DNA of 64,000 nt from Sceloporus undulatus. Lineage: Eukaryota; Chordata; Lepidosauria; Squamata; Phrynosomatidae. Within the stretch, counting starts at the first letter, position 1. Each line of letters opens with the position of its first letter. Where the stretch lies: the NCBI RefSeq assembly GCF_019175285.1, contig NC_056527.1:109075129-109139128 (forward strand). The letters run 5' to 3'. The notes below the pieces were generated by a model, which had not been told where the DNA came from, did no database searches, and worked only from the letters and a program-made list of their open reading frames with translations. Positions 1 to 40,582 of this stretch are shown here, one piece after another. A program made the translations under genes and the position numbers.

Positions 1-190
1 GTGGAATGTGGTGTCTTACAAATGCCTTACTTTCCCTGCTTCTTGTATCTTTTTTGCACCAGACAAAGACCTTTCTATTTTTCTGAGCTTTAGTGAGTGC
101 AGTTTGAATCCTGTTGACATATTTGTTATTTTTATATATTCTTTGGCCTTTACTTGATGTTATTTTCTTATATTTTCATTTTAATTGTCC

Positions 191-229
<39 letters not shown>

Positions 230-666
230 ACTTTATTTGTGAAGCGCTGTAGATTCATACAATCATAGAATCAAATCCCCTTGAGGATATGATTTTTATT
301 CTGCCCTATTTCTGTTCAAATTCCCTTGAGAATATGATTGGGATGGCCATAACAATAAATAAATAATCTCATCCTTTAAGAAAGGTGCCTTTAATACAAT
401 TAGAAATGAACCAGTTGCCCAATTTTCCCACTGTGCGTAGCAGTACCTATGATGTTTGGCAAGACCGAATGAGGAGATTTGTACCCAACGGTATAAAGTG
501 CTCTCTTGCATGGTTGGAATGGAATCAAAGCAACTGGATTAAGTACCAATATTGTTCCCATGATAGATTGTTGTGTAAGCAGGTTTATGGAAGGAGTCGA
601 AGAGAAAACCTCTGAATCTATTTGTTTACATTGCTTCTAACTTGACTTGTATCTCTCTTTCTCCAG
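1..666. other. Left-edge DNA, no exon recognised
   Basis: This stretch precedes the first PRR14 exon that I can support. It holds a (TTA)n microsatellite at about 191-228. Directly after that is a short stretch (CTTTATTTGTGAAGCGCTGT) that resembles the antisense 3-prime tail seen again at 61606-61702. I found no ATG followed by a good splice donor that would supply the PRR14 start, so the initiator exon is either outside the window or too short to recognise. Confidence 0.5.
191..228. repeat. (TTA)n microsatellite
   Basis: About twelve uninterrupted TTA units. They are followed by an antisense LINE-like tail, as often happens where the A-rich 3-prime end of a retroposon seeds a simple repeat. 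Confidence 0.9.
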
Positions 667-8542
<7,876 letters not shown>

Positions 8543-9240
8543 GAGCAGAACTAACTAGGGGAAGGGGGTGATGGCCTTGGAAGCTCTTGCTTTCCTCTCC
8601 CTCGTCTCCCCAGTGAAACACCTCTTCCCAGAGGGCTGTTCGTTTTTTAAACCACCAACCCACCATTTTACCACTCCAGGCTTCTCCTGTGGTTTTCTGT
8701 ATTCCCCATTTTCCCAGACAAATTGATCTCTGGTGACTGTGGCCACCACTTTCTCCTCCTCTGCTTAGGTAGTGTTGCTAAGCCATGGAGGTGGTTCCTT
8801 TGAAAATGCCATCTGGACACTTGCCATGCTGCCTGTGCTGGCACCATGTCAGTTCCCTGTTGCTCAGTCCTTGAGCTCACAACCCAAGAGGAGGCATATT
8901 TATGATGCCCCAAAGTTGCCTGTTCTCTGTATTCCACTTCCTGCGCACAACCTGACCATCAGTGCCATATGCGAGGTATCGATCCAGTGCTCTCTGGTAC
9001 TGTGCCATCCTCTAGAGACTTGGGCCATCAAGAGATGAGCCTAACTCTGTGAGAAGCAAGTCTCTCACATTTTGGGGCTGCCATCTTCACCAAAACAAAA
9101 TAATGAGCGCGGAATGCACAAGCCCAAAGAAACGGACAGGACAAAAAAAAAAAGGGTCTGTTAGGAAGGAAGCGGCTGCATGCCTATTATGGGGCAAGAG
9201 ATGATGTGCGGAAGAAGGTTAAACCTTGGAAACGTTACCC

Positions 9241-9322
9241 CTTTGGATTACATCTCCCAGAGTCCTCCAGGCCTCACGGTGGCCATGCTGGCTGGAGGGT
9301 TTTAGGCGCCGTAATCCAAAAG
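9241..9322. repeat. Foldback MITE-like element in the PRR14 3-prime UTR
   Basis: Ends are inverted: it begins CTTTGGATTAC and ends GTAATCCAAAAG. The middle carries CTCCAGGCC facing GGCTGGAGG. This is the pattern of small hAT-type non-autonomous elements found across reptile genomes. The family name is uncertain. Confidence 0.65.
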
Positions 9323-9547
9323 AAGAATGTTTTTAAACTCTGGGAGATGTGTCAAGAGGCTGGGTAAAAAGGCACGTTCCCTTGCGCTTTATTAAAACAC
9401 TGGCAGTCTGTGAAGGAATAGCTGGAAGCACATCAGGTTTACATCCTCAGCGAGGGCTTGAGTATCCCAAGCTCCGGTCAGTTTGCTGGGACCGTTCTGT
9501 TAAGCATGAAGGGCGTTCGTTTGCGTTTTGTATTAATCTATATTTCT

Positions 9548-9553
9548 AATAAA
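9548..9553 (+). promoter_or_regulatory. PRR14: PRR14 polyadenylation signal AATAAA
   Basis: First canonical AATAAA after the PRR14 stop. A GT-rich element (GGTGGGTTGTTTCTTG) follows about 25 bases later, as expected for cleavage and polyadenylation. Confidence 0.75.
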
Positions 9554-9610
9554 CTTTTCAGCTTGGGAAAAAAACTGGTGGGTTGTTTCTTGTTCATTCA
9601 TCATCTTGGC

Positions 9611-9735
9611 GCTGCTTTAACTCTTTGTCTGACTCTTTGCTATGGAATTCTGGGAGTTGGAGTTTGTTGTCTGGGCCCACAACAAACTCCAACTCCCAGA
9701 ATTCCACAGCAAAGAGCCAGACTACAAGTTAAAGC
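9611..9735. repeat. Long hairpin (foldback element) between PRR14 and FBRS
   Basis: Two arms of about 60 bases, 9611-9671 and 9680-9735, are near-perfect inverted repeats around a short GGGCCC-containing loop. Each arm holds the CTGGGAGTTGGAGTTTG / CAAACTCCAACTCCCAG pair. It lies exactly between the PRR14 poly(A) site and the FBRS promoter. Probably a small hAT-type foldback MITE. Confidence 0.85.
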
Positions 9736-9830
9736 CGTGCCAAAACATGCTTTTTGAGTCCAAAATGGTGGTTCTTATGTTTCATGAGGCGCCGACTGAC
9801 AGAACTCGGCCTTTCCATGTTGTCGCAAGT

Positions 9831-9856
9831 GTGACGTCACGGCGCCGTGACGTCAC
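9831..9856. promoter_or_regulatory. FBRS: Double CRE in a perfect 26-bp palindrome
   Basis: Two TGACGTCA sites flank a GGCGCC centre, and the whole 26-base block reads the same on both strands. TGACGTCA is the full consensus for CREB/ATF homodimers. A third copy lies 127 bases downstream of the second (9983-9990). Confidence 0.85.
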
Positions 9857-10540
9857 GCGGCCCTCTTGTTGTTATACAGCTGACGAAGCCGCTCAAAAAT
9901 CCAAGAACAAGGGAGAGGCCGCCAGGGGGCGCTGCGTCATCGCCCCGCGGGGCTCCATGACATCATTGCCGTGACGCCGCCGTGACGTCACCGAAACCAG
10001 GGCGGAAGTGACCCTGTCGGAGGAAGAAGAAGAGCGCTCTCCTGCTCTTCGCTCGCTCCTTTTCCCTCTGAAACTAAGCGAGCTGGAGGGACTATATTCC
10101 CCTCCTCTTCCGGCGGAGGGATATTTCTTGCTTCCATCCTCGCGAGAGGGAGCGGCGGAGGGATCTGACGCTGTAGGCGGAGTTGCGTGCCGTGCGCAGA
10201 GTGGAAGGGGATCCGGCAGAGAGAGACAGAGATAGGGAGAGAGAAGGAGAGAAAGAGTCGGGGGCAGCGATCAAAGGCGAGGCGGGGAGGAGGGGGCGCC
10301 AAGGACGACGCGAGCAAGGCGAACCCCCCCTCCCTGGGGAGGCAAAGGACGCGCCCCCCTCCTCCGCCAGTGGACCGAGCCAGCCACCCCTCCCCCTTCT
10401 ACCTTTCAGCCAATCAGCTGGGGGGAGAGCGGTGATCGACAGCCTCGGCGACCAATCAGCGCTAGAGGGCGAGTGGGGGAAAAAGAGCGAGGGGGGTTAG
10501 TGGAAAGCGCCACTCGCATCGCCCTCAACGGCCTGCGCTC

Positions 10541-11165
10541 TTAAAGGTACAGCTGCGGGGAGGGGGCGGATTCGGAACGGGGAGGGGGACACTTTCCGCC
10601 GGAGGACAACAAAGCGCCCTCTCTCCAGCAGCTCCTGTCAATGGCTTTAAAGGGAGCGCGGCCCTCTTAAAGGGGAAGTTCTCGTCAAGGCCTTCATTGT
10701 GGCGGAAAGGGAGGGCGAAATTCGGAGGACTTAAAGGGAAGGGAGGCCGAGCTGACACAAGGAGGCAATAAATAAAAGGGGTTTGGAGAGAATAAATTTG
10801 TGGGCGAAGGAAGACTGCTCTAGAGTTTAAAGGGGAGGCCATGCCTTGGCAGGAAATGTGTGGCGGACTTTAAATGGCGGACTCTTAAAGGAGAGGATTT
10901 AAAGGGAAAAAGGATGAGGCGTTGAGAGAGCTGGGTTCTTAAAGGCAAGGTCACACCCTGAAAGCCAAGGATCCAAGGAGAGGAGCCCTTTTCCTTCTGG
11001 AGCAGCAAAGCCATTGGAGAGACCGGCGAGAGAGGAAGCGGCCCCGAGGGAGCCTTCGTCGTCATCGCCCTCCTCCTCCTCCTGGAAAGGGAGGAAGCGG
11101 CTGCCCTCTGAGCGGAAGCCATTGGCCATTGTTGGCAGGAGAAGTGGCATCTGCAGTCTTAAAGG
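10541..11165 (+). repeat. Cluster of same-strand TTAAAGG motifs in the FBRS leader
   Basis: Nine exact TTAAAGG copies start at 10541, 10647, 10667, 10731, 10827, 10885, 10899, 10939 and 11159, with a TTAAATG variant at 10870. All are on the + strand. Most are followed by GGGA or GGAGGC, and two continue into similar GGAGGCY(A/G)TGC tails. This is a degenerate dispersed direct repeat, not a known transposon that I recognise. Confidence 0.75.
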
Positions 11166-11862
11166 GGAGGCTGTGCAATGGCTTCAGGAGGCCTCCTCAG
11201 CCCCGCAAGAAAGCCCTGAGGACATCGCAGGAAGAAGCCACTTGCAGCAACCAGGCACTTAAACCAGGAGCTTCCTTCCAGCCACGCACCCCCGAGAGGC
11301 TCTCTTGACAGGGGCCTTTCTTGCCTGGCTTTGGCCTTTCAAAGGCGCCTCCATCCCGAGAGATGTAAAAACCCCCCCTTGTCTGGCAGGCCTTCCCTCC
11401 GGGACGCAAAGGGAAGCCCCAGCTTCAAAGAAGAGCTCTCTGTCTTTCCCTCTCTAAATCCGATCTATTGAATTAAAGTATTTAATTCTTCTTTATTTTA
11501 ATTTAATGGCCTTCTCTGTGAAGAGGGAGACGTAAATGCAGCTAAGCAAGACTCTGCTGCCCTTGCTTCCCCTCAGAGGGAATTAAACTTGGCTGAAAGA
11601 GGGCTCTTCCAAAGCGAAGAGGGCTCTAAATCGAACTGTTGGAGAGAGAGGCTGACAGCGGCCAGAAGCAGAGGCCAAGGGCTTCTCTTTGGGAAAAAGC
11701 CTTTTTTAATTTCCCAGCCCCTGGGGCTTCTCTCGCTGGTGTTCAGAGCAGCTGCGATGCAACTGGCTGGCGAAGGCTGAAGGGCGCACCCCCTTCCCTC
11801 GCACGTCTGCAGCATCCACCGGACCAAAAACGACCCACTCTTTGTGCCCCAAAAGAGGTGCC

Positions 11863-33151
<21,289 letters not shown>

Positions 33152-33975
33152 TGGGGCTGCAGGGGGGGGGGTCTTGGCACGTGAGCGCTTGTACTGATCA
33201 GCTTCCCTTGACTCTGGTGGACTGACAGACAGGGTCAGCGTGAACCCTGGGCGGATATCTAGGCTCCCCTTCACCTTAGTGGGGATAGAAGCGTAGCTGC
33301 CTGCCACCTTAGACTGAGGTAGGGATGTGATGCTGCTGCTGCCACCACCCCAGAAAGACTCTAGACTCCATTAGCATTGAGTTTTCTAGCCTCAGGTTGA
33401 GGCTTAGGATGATAGGGTCTCTTTGGGGTGTTGCTAGTTGTGGGGGCCCCTCAGTCTGTGTTCTTGATTTCTGCAAAAGATCCCTCTTTCTGCCTCTGTG
33501 GATTTGGGTGTCCTGTCAAGGGATATGGTGTCTGCTTCCAGTATTCCTGCTGGGCTGAAATGATGACTCTGGGGTGTGCTCTTCTCCCTCCATGAACTAA
33601 TGGGAAGGCTGCTTTCAGGGGAGGGGGGCTGTATCTTGTGTTGCCTCCCCTCATGAGGCAGTGTAAATATTTATATATTCTGCCCCAGGCAGGCGGGGAA
33701 AAAGGTTTTTGTACATTTATAAAAGGTTTGAGATTGTGATTTTAAAAGTGACTTCTCTCTCCTCTCCTGCCCTTCCTTCTTCTCCACAGCTCCCCTTGTT
33801 TTTACTGTACTGCTCTTTTCTATACCTGTATCTGCTCCCTTCCCACTTCTGGCTCCCTTTCCTCCTTCTGTAATTGATTGGAAAGGTGCAACAAGGAGGG
33901 TGCGACGCACTTGTCTGATGCCCTTTTCTTCCCCAGGTTGGTTAATTAAATCCCAAACTGGTGCTTCTGGATTCC
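33152..33975 (+). other. FBRS: FBRS 3-prime UTR
   Basis: Non-coding, free of recognised transposons, ending after the ATTAAA at 33945-33950. Confidence 0.75.
33945..33950 (+). promoter_or_regulatory. FBRS: FBRS polyadenylation signal ATTAAA
   Basis: The ATTAAA variant is followed 25-55 bases later by a GT-rich stretch (TTGTTGTATGTGTCTGTGTA), the expected downstream element. Confidence 0.75.
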
Positions 33976-34158
33976 TTGTTGTATGTGTCTGTGTATGTCT
34001 TTGAATGGCTTGGGATGAGAAGGGCAGGAGGATAGTTGAAGGGGAGATAGTTTAAATAACCTCTGTTCTTTCAAGCCTACAAAGAAAGCAGGAGCCTGTT
34101 GCTTTAGGCTGATTTGAGTTCTTGGAAGATAAACCTAGTTTCCTGGATTATTTCTATA

Positions 34159-34479
34159 CAGGTTGAGTCTCCTTTATCCAAAATGCTTGGGACCAGAAAT
34201 AGTTTAGAATTTTTTTCCATTTTGGAATATGTGTGTGTGTATATATATATGTAATGAGATATCTTGGAGATTGGACCCAAGTCTAAACATTAAATTATTT
34301 TATGTTTCCTATGCACCTTATAAACATAGCCTGAAGGTAATTTTCAACATAATATTTTAGATACTTTTCTGTATGGAACAGAAACAACAGAAGTCAAAGA
34401 TGTCACTATCTCAGCAACCCAAGTGGACAGTTTTGGATTTTGGAATTCAGGATAAGGTAGACTCAACCTATAGTTCATG
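34159..34479. mobile_element. Tigger7-like non-autonomous DNA transposon
   Basis: Begins CAGGTTGAGTCTCCTTTATC next to a TA and ends GGTAGACTCAACCT. Interior segments (AATGCTTGGGACCAGAA, ATAGCCTGAAGGTAATTTT, GTCACTATCTCAGC) match, from memory, the mammalian Tigger7-type consensus. A (GT)n(TA)n tract sits at 34229-34251. Confidence 0.75.
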
Positions 34480-34587
34480 TCCTCTGGAGAAGAGAAATTA
34501 CATGAGAGCAAACCACCTACTCTTTCAGTTACATCATGGTCCTGAAAGTATTCATAGAAGGGCAGTAATGGGGAACTAGCATTGCAG

Positions 34588-34928
34588 TTGGGGACGTGGT
34601 GGCTCAGCGGCTAAGATGCTGACTCTGTTGATTGCAAGATCAGCAGTTCAGTAGTTTGAGACCTGAGTGCCACGTAATGGGGTGAGCTCCCATCACTAGC
34701 CCCAGCTTCTGCGAACCTAGCAGTTCGAAAACATGTAAAAGTGCAAGTTGATAAATAGTTAGCACTTTTAGTGGGAAGGTAACAGCGTTCTGTGCAGTCA
34801 TGCTGGCCACATGATCACAGAATAGTCTTTGACAGTGCTGCTCTTCAGCTTCGTAACGGAGATGAGAATTGTCCCGTATAGTTGAATGCAATTTGACAAC
34901 CTTGTCAAAGGGGAAACCTGTACCTTTT
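34588..34928 (+). repeat. Sauria-type tRNA SINE (squamate SINE)
   Basis: The tRNA-like head GTGGTGGCTCAGCGGCTAAG is followed by CCCCAGCTTCTGCGAACC, TAGCAGTTCGAAAACATG, GGGAAGGTAACAGCG, CAGTCATGCTGGCCACATGA and the tail AAAGGGGAAACCTGTACCTT. These are landmarks of the SINE family found throughout squamates and are the strongest single clue to the host group. Confidence 0.9.
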
Positions 34929-36161
34929 AACATTGGAGTTGGGGGCATGACAAATATTGTTATAAAGACTAAATCAGTAGTAGTTCTACCAAAACAAGAG
35001 TCTCTTTCTACATTGAGGCAAATTGATAACCCACTGCAAATGGCTGCCTCATGTGGAAAATAGTTTTTTTGTCCTCACCTCCATCCTTAGCTTTTCAGAC
35101 TAGGTCACTGAGTACTCATTCGATAAAGTTGCTGCAACACAATCATCAGAAAAAGTTCAATTAGCAGGCTGATCCCAGGAATCCCTTTAGTACACTTGGG
35201 TCCAAAATCGAAAGAAGACCCTACTGAAACTCATCTCAGGTTTAGGACAAAAGAAGCCTGCGGAATAACTTGCCACAAGCTGCACAAAGTATGTGTGCAG
35301 ACATACAAAGTATAGTATGTGGAAGGTGGATCTAGTATGTCTAGATACCATAAATCACTTGTAAATCAGAAATATTCCCATTGTCCCCTAACTAATGGCC
35401 TTGTCTAGATATAGGTTAATGAAGAGCTTGAGATATCTGTTGCTGTAATCTAGAGTAAGTGTTTATGTTCTGAGAGTGTATGCTCTTGTTACATAATTTA
35501 ACATCTTTGTTGTTCTGCTCCCACATTTCAAAGAAATGGGCTACATTATTAGGAGCCTTCTAGTGTTTTAGCATTTGACATTTTCCCACTTGACAGGATG
35601 GAATGTGCTCATAGTGTTCCTTGCACCCTGGTTATTTGTGTACTTGTTTTCAAACCCCTATCAGTTTCTGCCCCAACACCACTTAGGCTGAGACCGTGCT
35701 TATAAGGGCCAGTTATCTCTACCATTAACAGACACATGGGTGCATTGTTGCAATCAGGCAAATCTATGGCTTCTGTATCTCTGAGATCCCATCCTGCCAT
35801 ATCACAGTCTTTGAAAAAGCAGGAATTCAACCGGATACAGCATAGGCTCATTTTGAAAGTAACATGGGTTTCCTTTACCATTGTTGGTTTCATAGACCAT
35901 CTCCTTTGGAGAAATTGTCATGAAGTTATAGATAGATTGGGGGGGAGGTTGGAGTTACGGAGAAAGGAAAGCTTCTAAATCTACAAACTGCTTTTTTTTG
36001 TCCCTGACTCTGTGTTTTCCAACTAACAACAAGCAGTGAAACTACATTGAACTGGGTCCAACCTTCTCCCATTGATCAGTGCTGCTTTAGCAAGAAAGAG
36101 TTTACAAACCTGAAATACTTTAGGCATGAAATATTTAGCGAAGTGTAGATTGGTTTTTCGA

Positions 36162-36171
36162 NNNNNNNNNN
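36162..36171. other. Assembly gap (10 Ns)
   Basis: Ten Ns in a row. The true length of missing sequence is unknown. No gene is affected. Confidence 1.
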
Positions 36172-38184
36172 AATAAGACACAAATACACAAAGGCTCCTG
36201 CACCAAACTAGTTTGTCTATATCAACCTTCCCCAAGATGGTGCCTATGCTGCTTGCAGATTATGATGTAATCCTATCAGCCAGTCATAATTTATTTTGGT
36301 CCATAGACCCAAAATGTACATGTTCAATTAAAATATACATATCATTAAATCCCCAAAATAAAATTGCCCACAATAATACAAGAGTTGCGGAAGTTACTAA
36401 ATCTAACTCTATCTAACTCAGCTCTAATTATCTTTCTATACATAGTGGGTTCTAATCCTAGCTGCCTCAGAGAGAAATTTGGCAACTACAAGAGTGACAT
36501 TCGGGCATTTATCTTTTAGCAAGAATTTTACATAAAAAAGGTCTGATCTTCCATTCATCTTACTTAATAATGGATAGATTTTGGCTTCTCAGATATGTAA
36601 TCCTATACTTCCAGAAGGTGTCAGGTTGGGGAAGGATGGTCTTCACACATGAGATAATTAGGTGATGAGCTTTCATGCAGTCTTGACTCTTGTAGTTTTC
36701 TATAGACTGACTGGCAGCTTAATTCCCAGCTTTCTTTTGTAGTCAGTAATTAATTTTCCTCCAAAATATTTTTAAATATGAAAAGAATTTGACAAAACTT
36801 GAACTGCAAACCAAGTGATACATGTGTACATCTGAGGAAGTAGACTGAAGTCTGAATGCTAATTTCTTTCAGTTAGTCTCAAAGGTGCTACAAGATCTCT
36901 CTATATACAGTACATGTTCTCCTAGGTATCACTGTTTGGTGGATTTCTGTTTGAATTTACTAAATGGCCAACACAGCTATTCCCTCATGCTCTCCTAGAG
37001 TTAAAGTGAACCTCTTTCATGCTGTTTGTCATAAAAGATATGTTAAATACTAACTAGAATCTATACAGTAGTTTATATTTCTCATATGACAGTGAAGTCC
37101 AAGAAGAAGAGACAAAATTGTTTCCAGCTACACAGATAATAACTTATTTTTCCATAGTATTTTTAAATAATAATTACAATAATGATTCCTGAGCATTTTG
37201 TAACTCATCTTCTACAGCAGGAAAACCTAGACATTTCCAGTGCTATAACAAAGATGATTGATTTAACATTGAAGATTTATACAAAGGATTGATAATTGTG
37301 CAAATATTACCAATAACTTCATTGTTCTGGTCTCAAAGGTAATATTGGAGTGCAGTTAGTGTAATAAATGTAGGTTGCATTTATTACTGTGTAATAGTTG
37401 CAGTCCATATTTATTATAACAAAAGTTAGTCTTTTGAAGTGCTACAAGACTCTGCTGCAACAGTCTTAACAGGACAACTATCCTTGGAGATAACTTCCTT
37501 ACTTTTCAAAGCAATACATTTCCAGAAGATTTCCACATACTAAACATTGCCATCAAATGTATTTCGATCTTATAATCTGTACAACACTATGCCAAAGTTG
37601 GTACAATTCTATACATATCTACTTTATCCTATACATATCTACTCAAAACTAAGTCTATTGAGTTCAATGAGGCTACTGGGAACTTGGAAGTCACTTTATT
37701 GGACTGTACCTCCCAGAATCCTGTCCATCAACTGGGAGTTATAGTATAAAAATAAAAATTCCCAAGGTGTGGGTAGGTGGCTATAGGGATGCAGTTATCC
37801 TCTTGTTTCAGTGGTACCCGATACCAAAAGAACATTGTCTTAAAAATGTCTGTGTTGAACATCCATTACATGCATCGCCTCAATGTTAACTTCTAATAAT
37901 TTAAAACAAAAAGTATTGAGAATTACTTTCCTAGTCAGTCAACCAGTTGCGTGGTAGAATGATCTTATATATTCTTGGTAACAGCCTTCTTCGTGAGGCT
38001 TCTCATAAAACAGTCTCAAGCCTTCTTGGATTCTTTCAGAAATGGATGTTGTCCATGAAATATTGACAGGTTTTTTTCTTACAATGTCAATAAAATAATA
38101 TATAAGAATTATATGAAAAAAATATAGCTCTGAAGGTTTGTTTGAATTGTTTTAACGACACTCTGTCTCTCACACACAAACCAG

Positions 38185-38320
38185 GAGAGCTAGTGTGGTG
38201 TAGTGGTGTTAACTAGGACTCCAGGAGACCAGGGTTCAAATCCTTCCTTGGTGACGGAAGTCCACTAGATGGGTTTTCATCCCTTGGACAAGTGACACTC
38301 CTTCAGCCAAGAAAGCCCTG
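38185..38320 (+). repeat. MIR/CORE-like SINE, 5-prime part
   Basis: Starts GGAGAGCTAGTGTGGTGTAG and keeps AGACCAGGGTTCAAATCC. The 3-prime tail is degraded. Confidence 0.7.
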
Positions 38321-39530
38321 TGATGGGATAACAACCAAGAACAAAATGACAAAAAGAGAGATTGAGATTGCCAGAACGCAGTAAGGTAAAACTTGTGTTT
38401 GTGATGTTAGAGAGTTGTGCTGATAGTGGATAAAAACAGGGATAACAAATCAGGTGAGGATGATGGGAATTGAAGTAAAACACAGCTGAAGAGCACTGGC
38501 CAGGGAGAACCATACATACACTGCAATTCAAGTCCAATACTTAAACTCAGTGATTTCAATGTGCTTCTACACTTTAACTCTGTCTTAAATTATGACCCTA
38601 GTTAAATACTTAATCACAACAGTATATTCAAAGCCAACCAAGGACCCAGTTTTGGTAATGTTTCTTCTTCAGAAATTAATTATGTGACTTAGTAAACTAG
38701 TGTGATTCTACAGTTTTGTCACATAGAAGCATGCATGATCAGAAATCCATCCAGCTATTGCTGAGCAGACATCAGATGCGCATAGCCAGGCTTACAGCTT
38801 CTGTAGTATTTTAAAGACTTAACAACTATAACAAACATTCATCAGCTAAAGGTAAAAATGGAGAAGCAGATAAGATTTTGCTTTTTATTTCACAAACCTG
38901 TCCTGTTGTAGGAATATACAGTATGCAGTCCTTGGATTAAACTGCTGCTGTTTTTATGTTGTAAATCAAGAGATTTTGTTCTGAATACATGTGTTTAGTA
39001 AACCTGCCTATAAATAAGACAATGCATTAAAAAAGACATGCCATGCTCACAGTAACAGTAGGTAACCTGATTAAAAATACTAGTGCTTACTTTAATTTGT
39101 TATTATCTATAGCAAACGTGATATTTGCTTAGGTGGCGAAAAACAGAATTCAATTAAATTTAATCCCTCATTAGTATGCTCTTTCCCAACCTCTCCCCAG
39201 CTTGCAGAGGATGCTGGGAGTTGTAGTTCAAAACATCTGCAAGGCATTAAGGTTCGGCATGAATGTTGCATTAAAACAACTGCCAGGTAGTGTCACACGT
39301 GTTTGTTAAATTTTCCTGATCCATGCCTAAAGCAAAAGGAATTGGCTTATGAATGGATGGCAGACGCAGGCCTTGAACAAAATTTTCTGTGTTCAGAAAA
39401 GGCTTTAGTCAAACCACACTGCAGAAATATTTTTTGTACAGGGCCAACCTTGCAATATTCATCCAGTACAGAAAGATTAGGATCAGAGTGAATATTTGTT
39501 CAAATTTTGTACCCTGCGCTTCCATAAATA

Positions 39531-39678
39531 CAGTGGGCCCTAGATAGATCTGCTTGAGTTTGGTTCCAGGACCCCCAGATACCAAAATCCATGGGATGCT
39601 CAAGTCCCATTATATACAGTGGCTTAGTAAAATGGTGTCCCTCTTATAAAATGGCAAAAACAACATTTGTGTTTGGAA

Positions 39679-39716
<38 letters not shown>

Positions 39717-39801
39717 CACTCACAAACATACAAGTATTTTTCAAAGCACGGATGGTTGAATTTGTGGATAAAAAAAATCTGTGGATACAGAGAGGCAACT
39801 G
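39531..39801. mobile_element. Tigger/pogo-like element, reversed, with internal microsatellite
   Basis: Starts CAGTGGGCCCTAGATAGATC after a TA and ends GGCAACTG before a TA. Same family as 15906 in the opposite orientation. A (TG)n(TA)n tract occupies 39679-39718. Confidence 0.75.
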
Positions 39802-39897
39802 TAATTGTGGCTCACAAAATCAGTAAAATGGAAAAAATATGAAAAGCAATCCTATAATAACAATTGAAAGCAAGCTTTAAAATTAGGTAATGCTAGT

Positions 39898-40134
39898 CTG
39901 AGAGACAGTGTGGTGTAGTGGTTTGAGCGTTTTGGACTACAGCTCTGGAGATCAGGATTTTTATTCCCTGTGAGCACAAAACCCCACTGGGAGACCTTGG
40001 GGCAAGTCACACTCTCTCAGCCTCAGAGGATGGCAATGGCAAAGCCCCTCTGAAGACACTTGCTAAGAAAACCCAATGACAGGGTTGCCTCAGAGTCACC
40101 ATATGTCAAAAATGACTTGGAGGCACCCAACAAT
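39898..40134 (+). repeat. MIR/CORE-like tRNA SINE
   Basis: Near full-length: GAGAGACAGTGTGGTGTAGT head, GGCAAGTCACACTCTCTCAG middle, TGACTTGGAGGCACCCAACA tail. Confidence 0.85.
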
Positions 40135-40582
40135 AGGTTAGATGTATACTTAGTCATTCTTAGGCAAGATGCACTTAAATATGTGGAGTTTAACGTACTA
40201 CTGAGCAAGATACTAATGCTCAGGTTAAGGAACATTGATTTCATTGGGGATGATAAGGCAGGAATCCAACCCATTAATAGGGCAATCCTGTTCATGTCTG
40301 TTCAGAAATAAGTCGGTTGATTTCAATATGGTTTGCAAGGTATAGGATTTGTTTGAAATCATAGTAAAAGCTGAGTAAGAAATAACACCAGTAATTTAGG
40401 TAAGGTGTGAATATCGAAGCTGAAATACATTTTTGCTTATTTTTTTACACTCCTTTCCAAGTTACTTTCCCTTTTCCGTCTTGACATTTTAAAAATCAAA
40501 ATCTGAAACTGTAATCCTTTGGTTAGTCATGATTTGAAAGTTGGTTGTTGAAACTTTTAAAGCTCGAAATGTATATTTATGG

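Larger units (their letters stand above)
8543..9600 (+). other. PRR14: PRR14 3-prime UTR
   Basis: Non-coding sequence after the PRR14 stop, ending near the AATAAA at 9548-9553. It includes an 82-bp foldback element at 9241-9322, so if this poly(A) site is used the mature 3-prime UTR carries a transposon hairpin. Confidence 0.6.
9800..11862 (+). promoter_or_regulatory. FBRS: FBRS promoter and 5-prime leader (CpG island)
   Basis: GC- and CpG-rich DNA without transposon sequence, directly before the first FBRS coding exon. It contains three full CREs (TGACGTCA at 9832-9839, 9848-9855 and 9983-9990), an ETS-type GCGGAAGTGA near 10000, two CCAAT boxes (about 10410 and 10450) and the repeated TTAAAGG cluster at 10541-11165. 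The transcription start is not determined; a point near 9990-10050 would fit the CRE and ETS sites. Short upstream ORFs occur but no conserved one is recognised. Confidence 0.75.

Noticed and set aside
385-615. 76-aa ORF before the first PRR14 exon, considered as the missing start exon
   Set aside because: No similarity to PRR14 and no donor in phase with exon 667-797.
9631-9974. ORFs of about 100 aa at 9458-9974
   Set aside because: They read through a foldback element and the FBRS promoter and have no coding character.
35609-35893. 94-aa minus-strand ORF in the intergenic region
   Set aside because: No recognisable domain, no neighbouring exon and no promoter; most likely chance or a decayed repeat.
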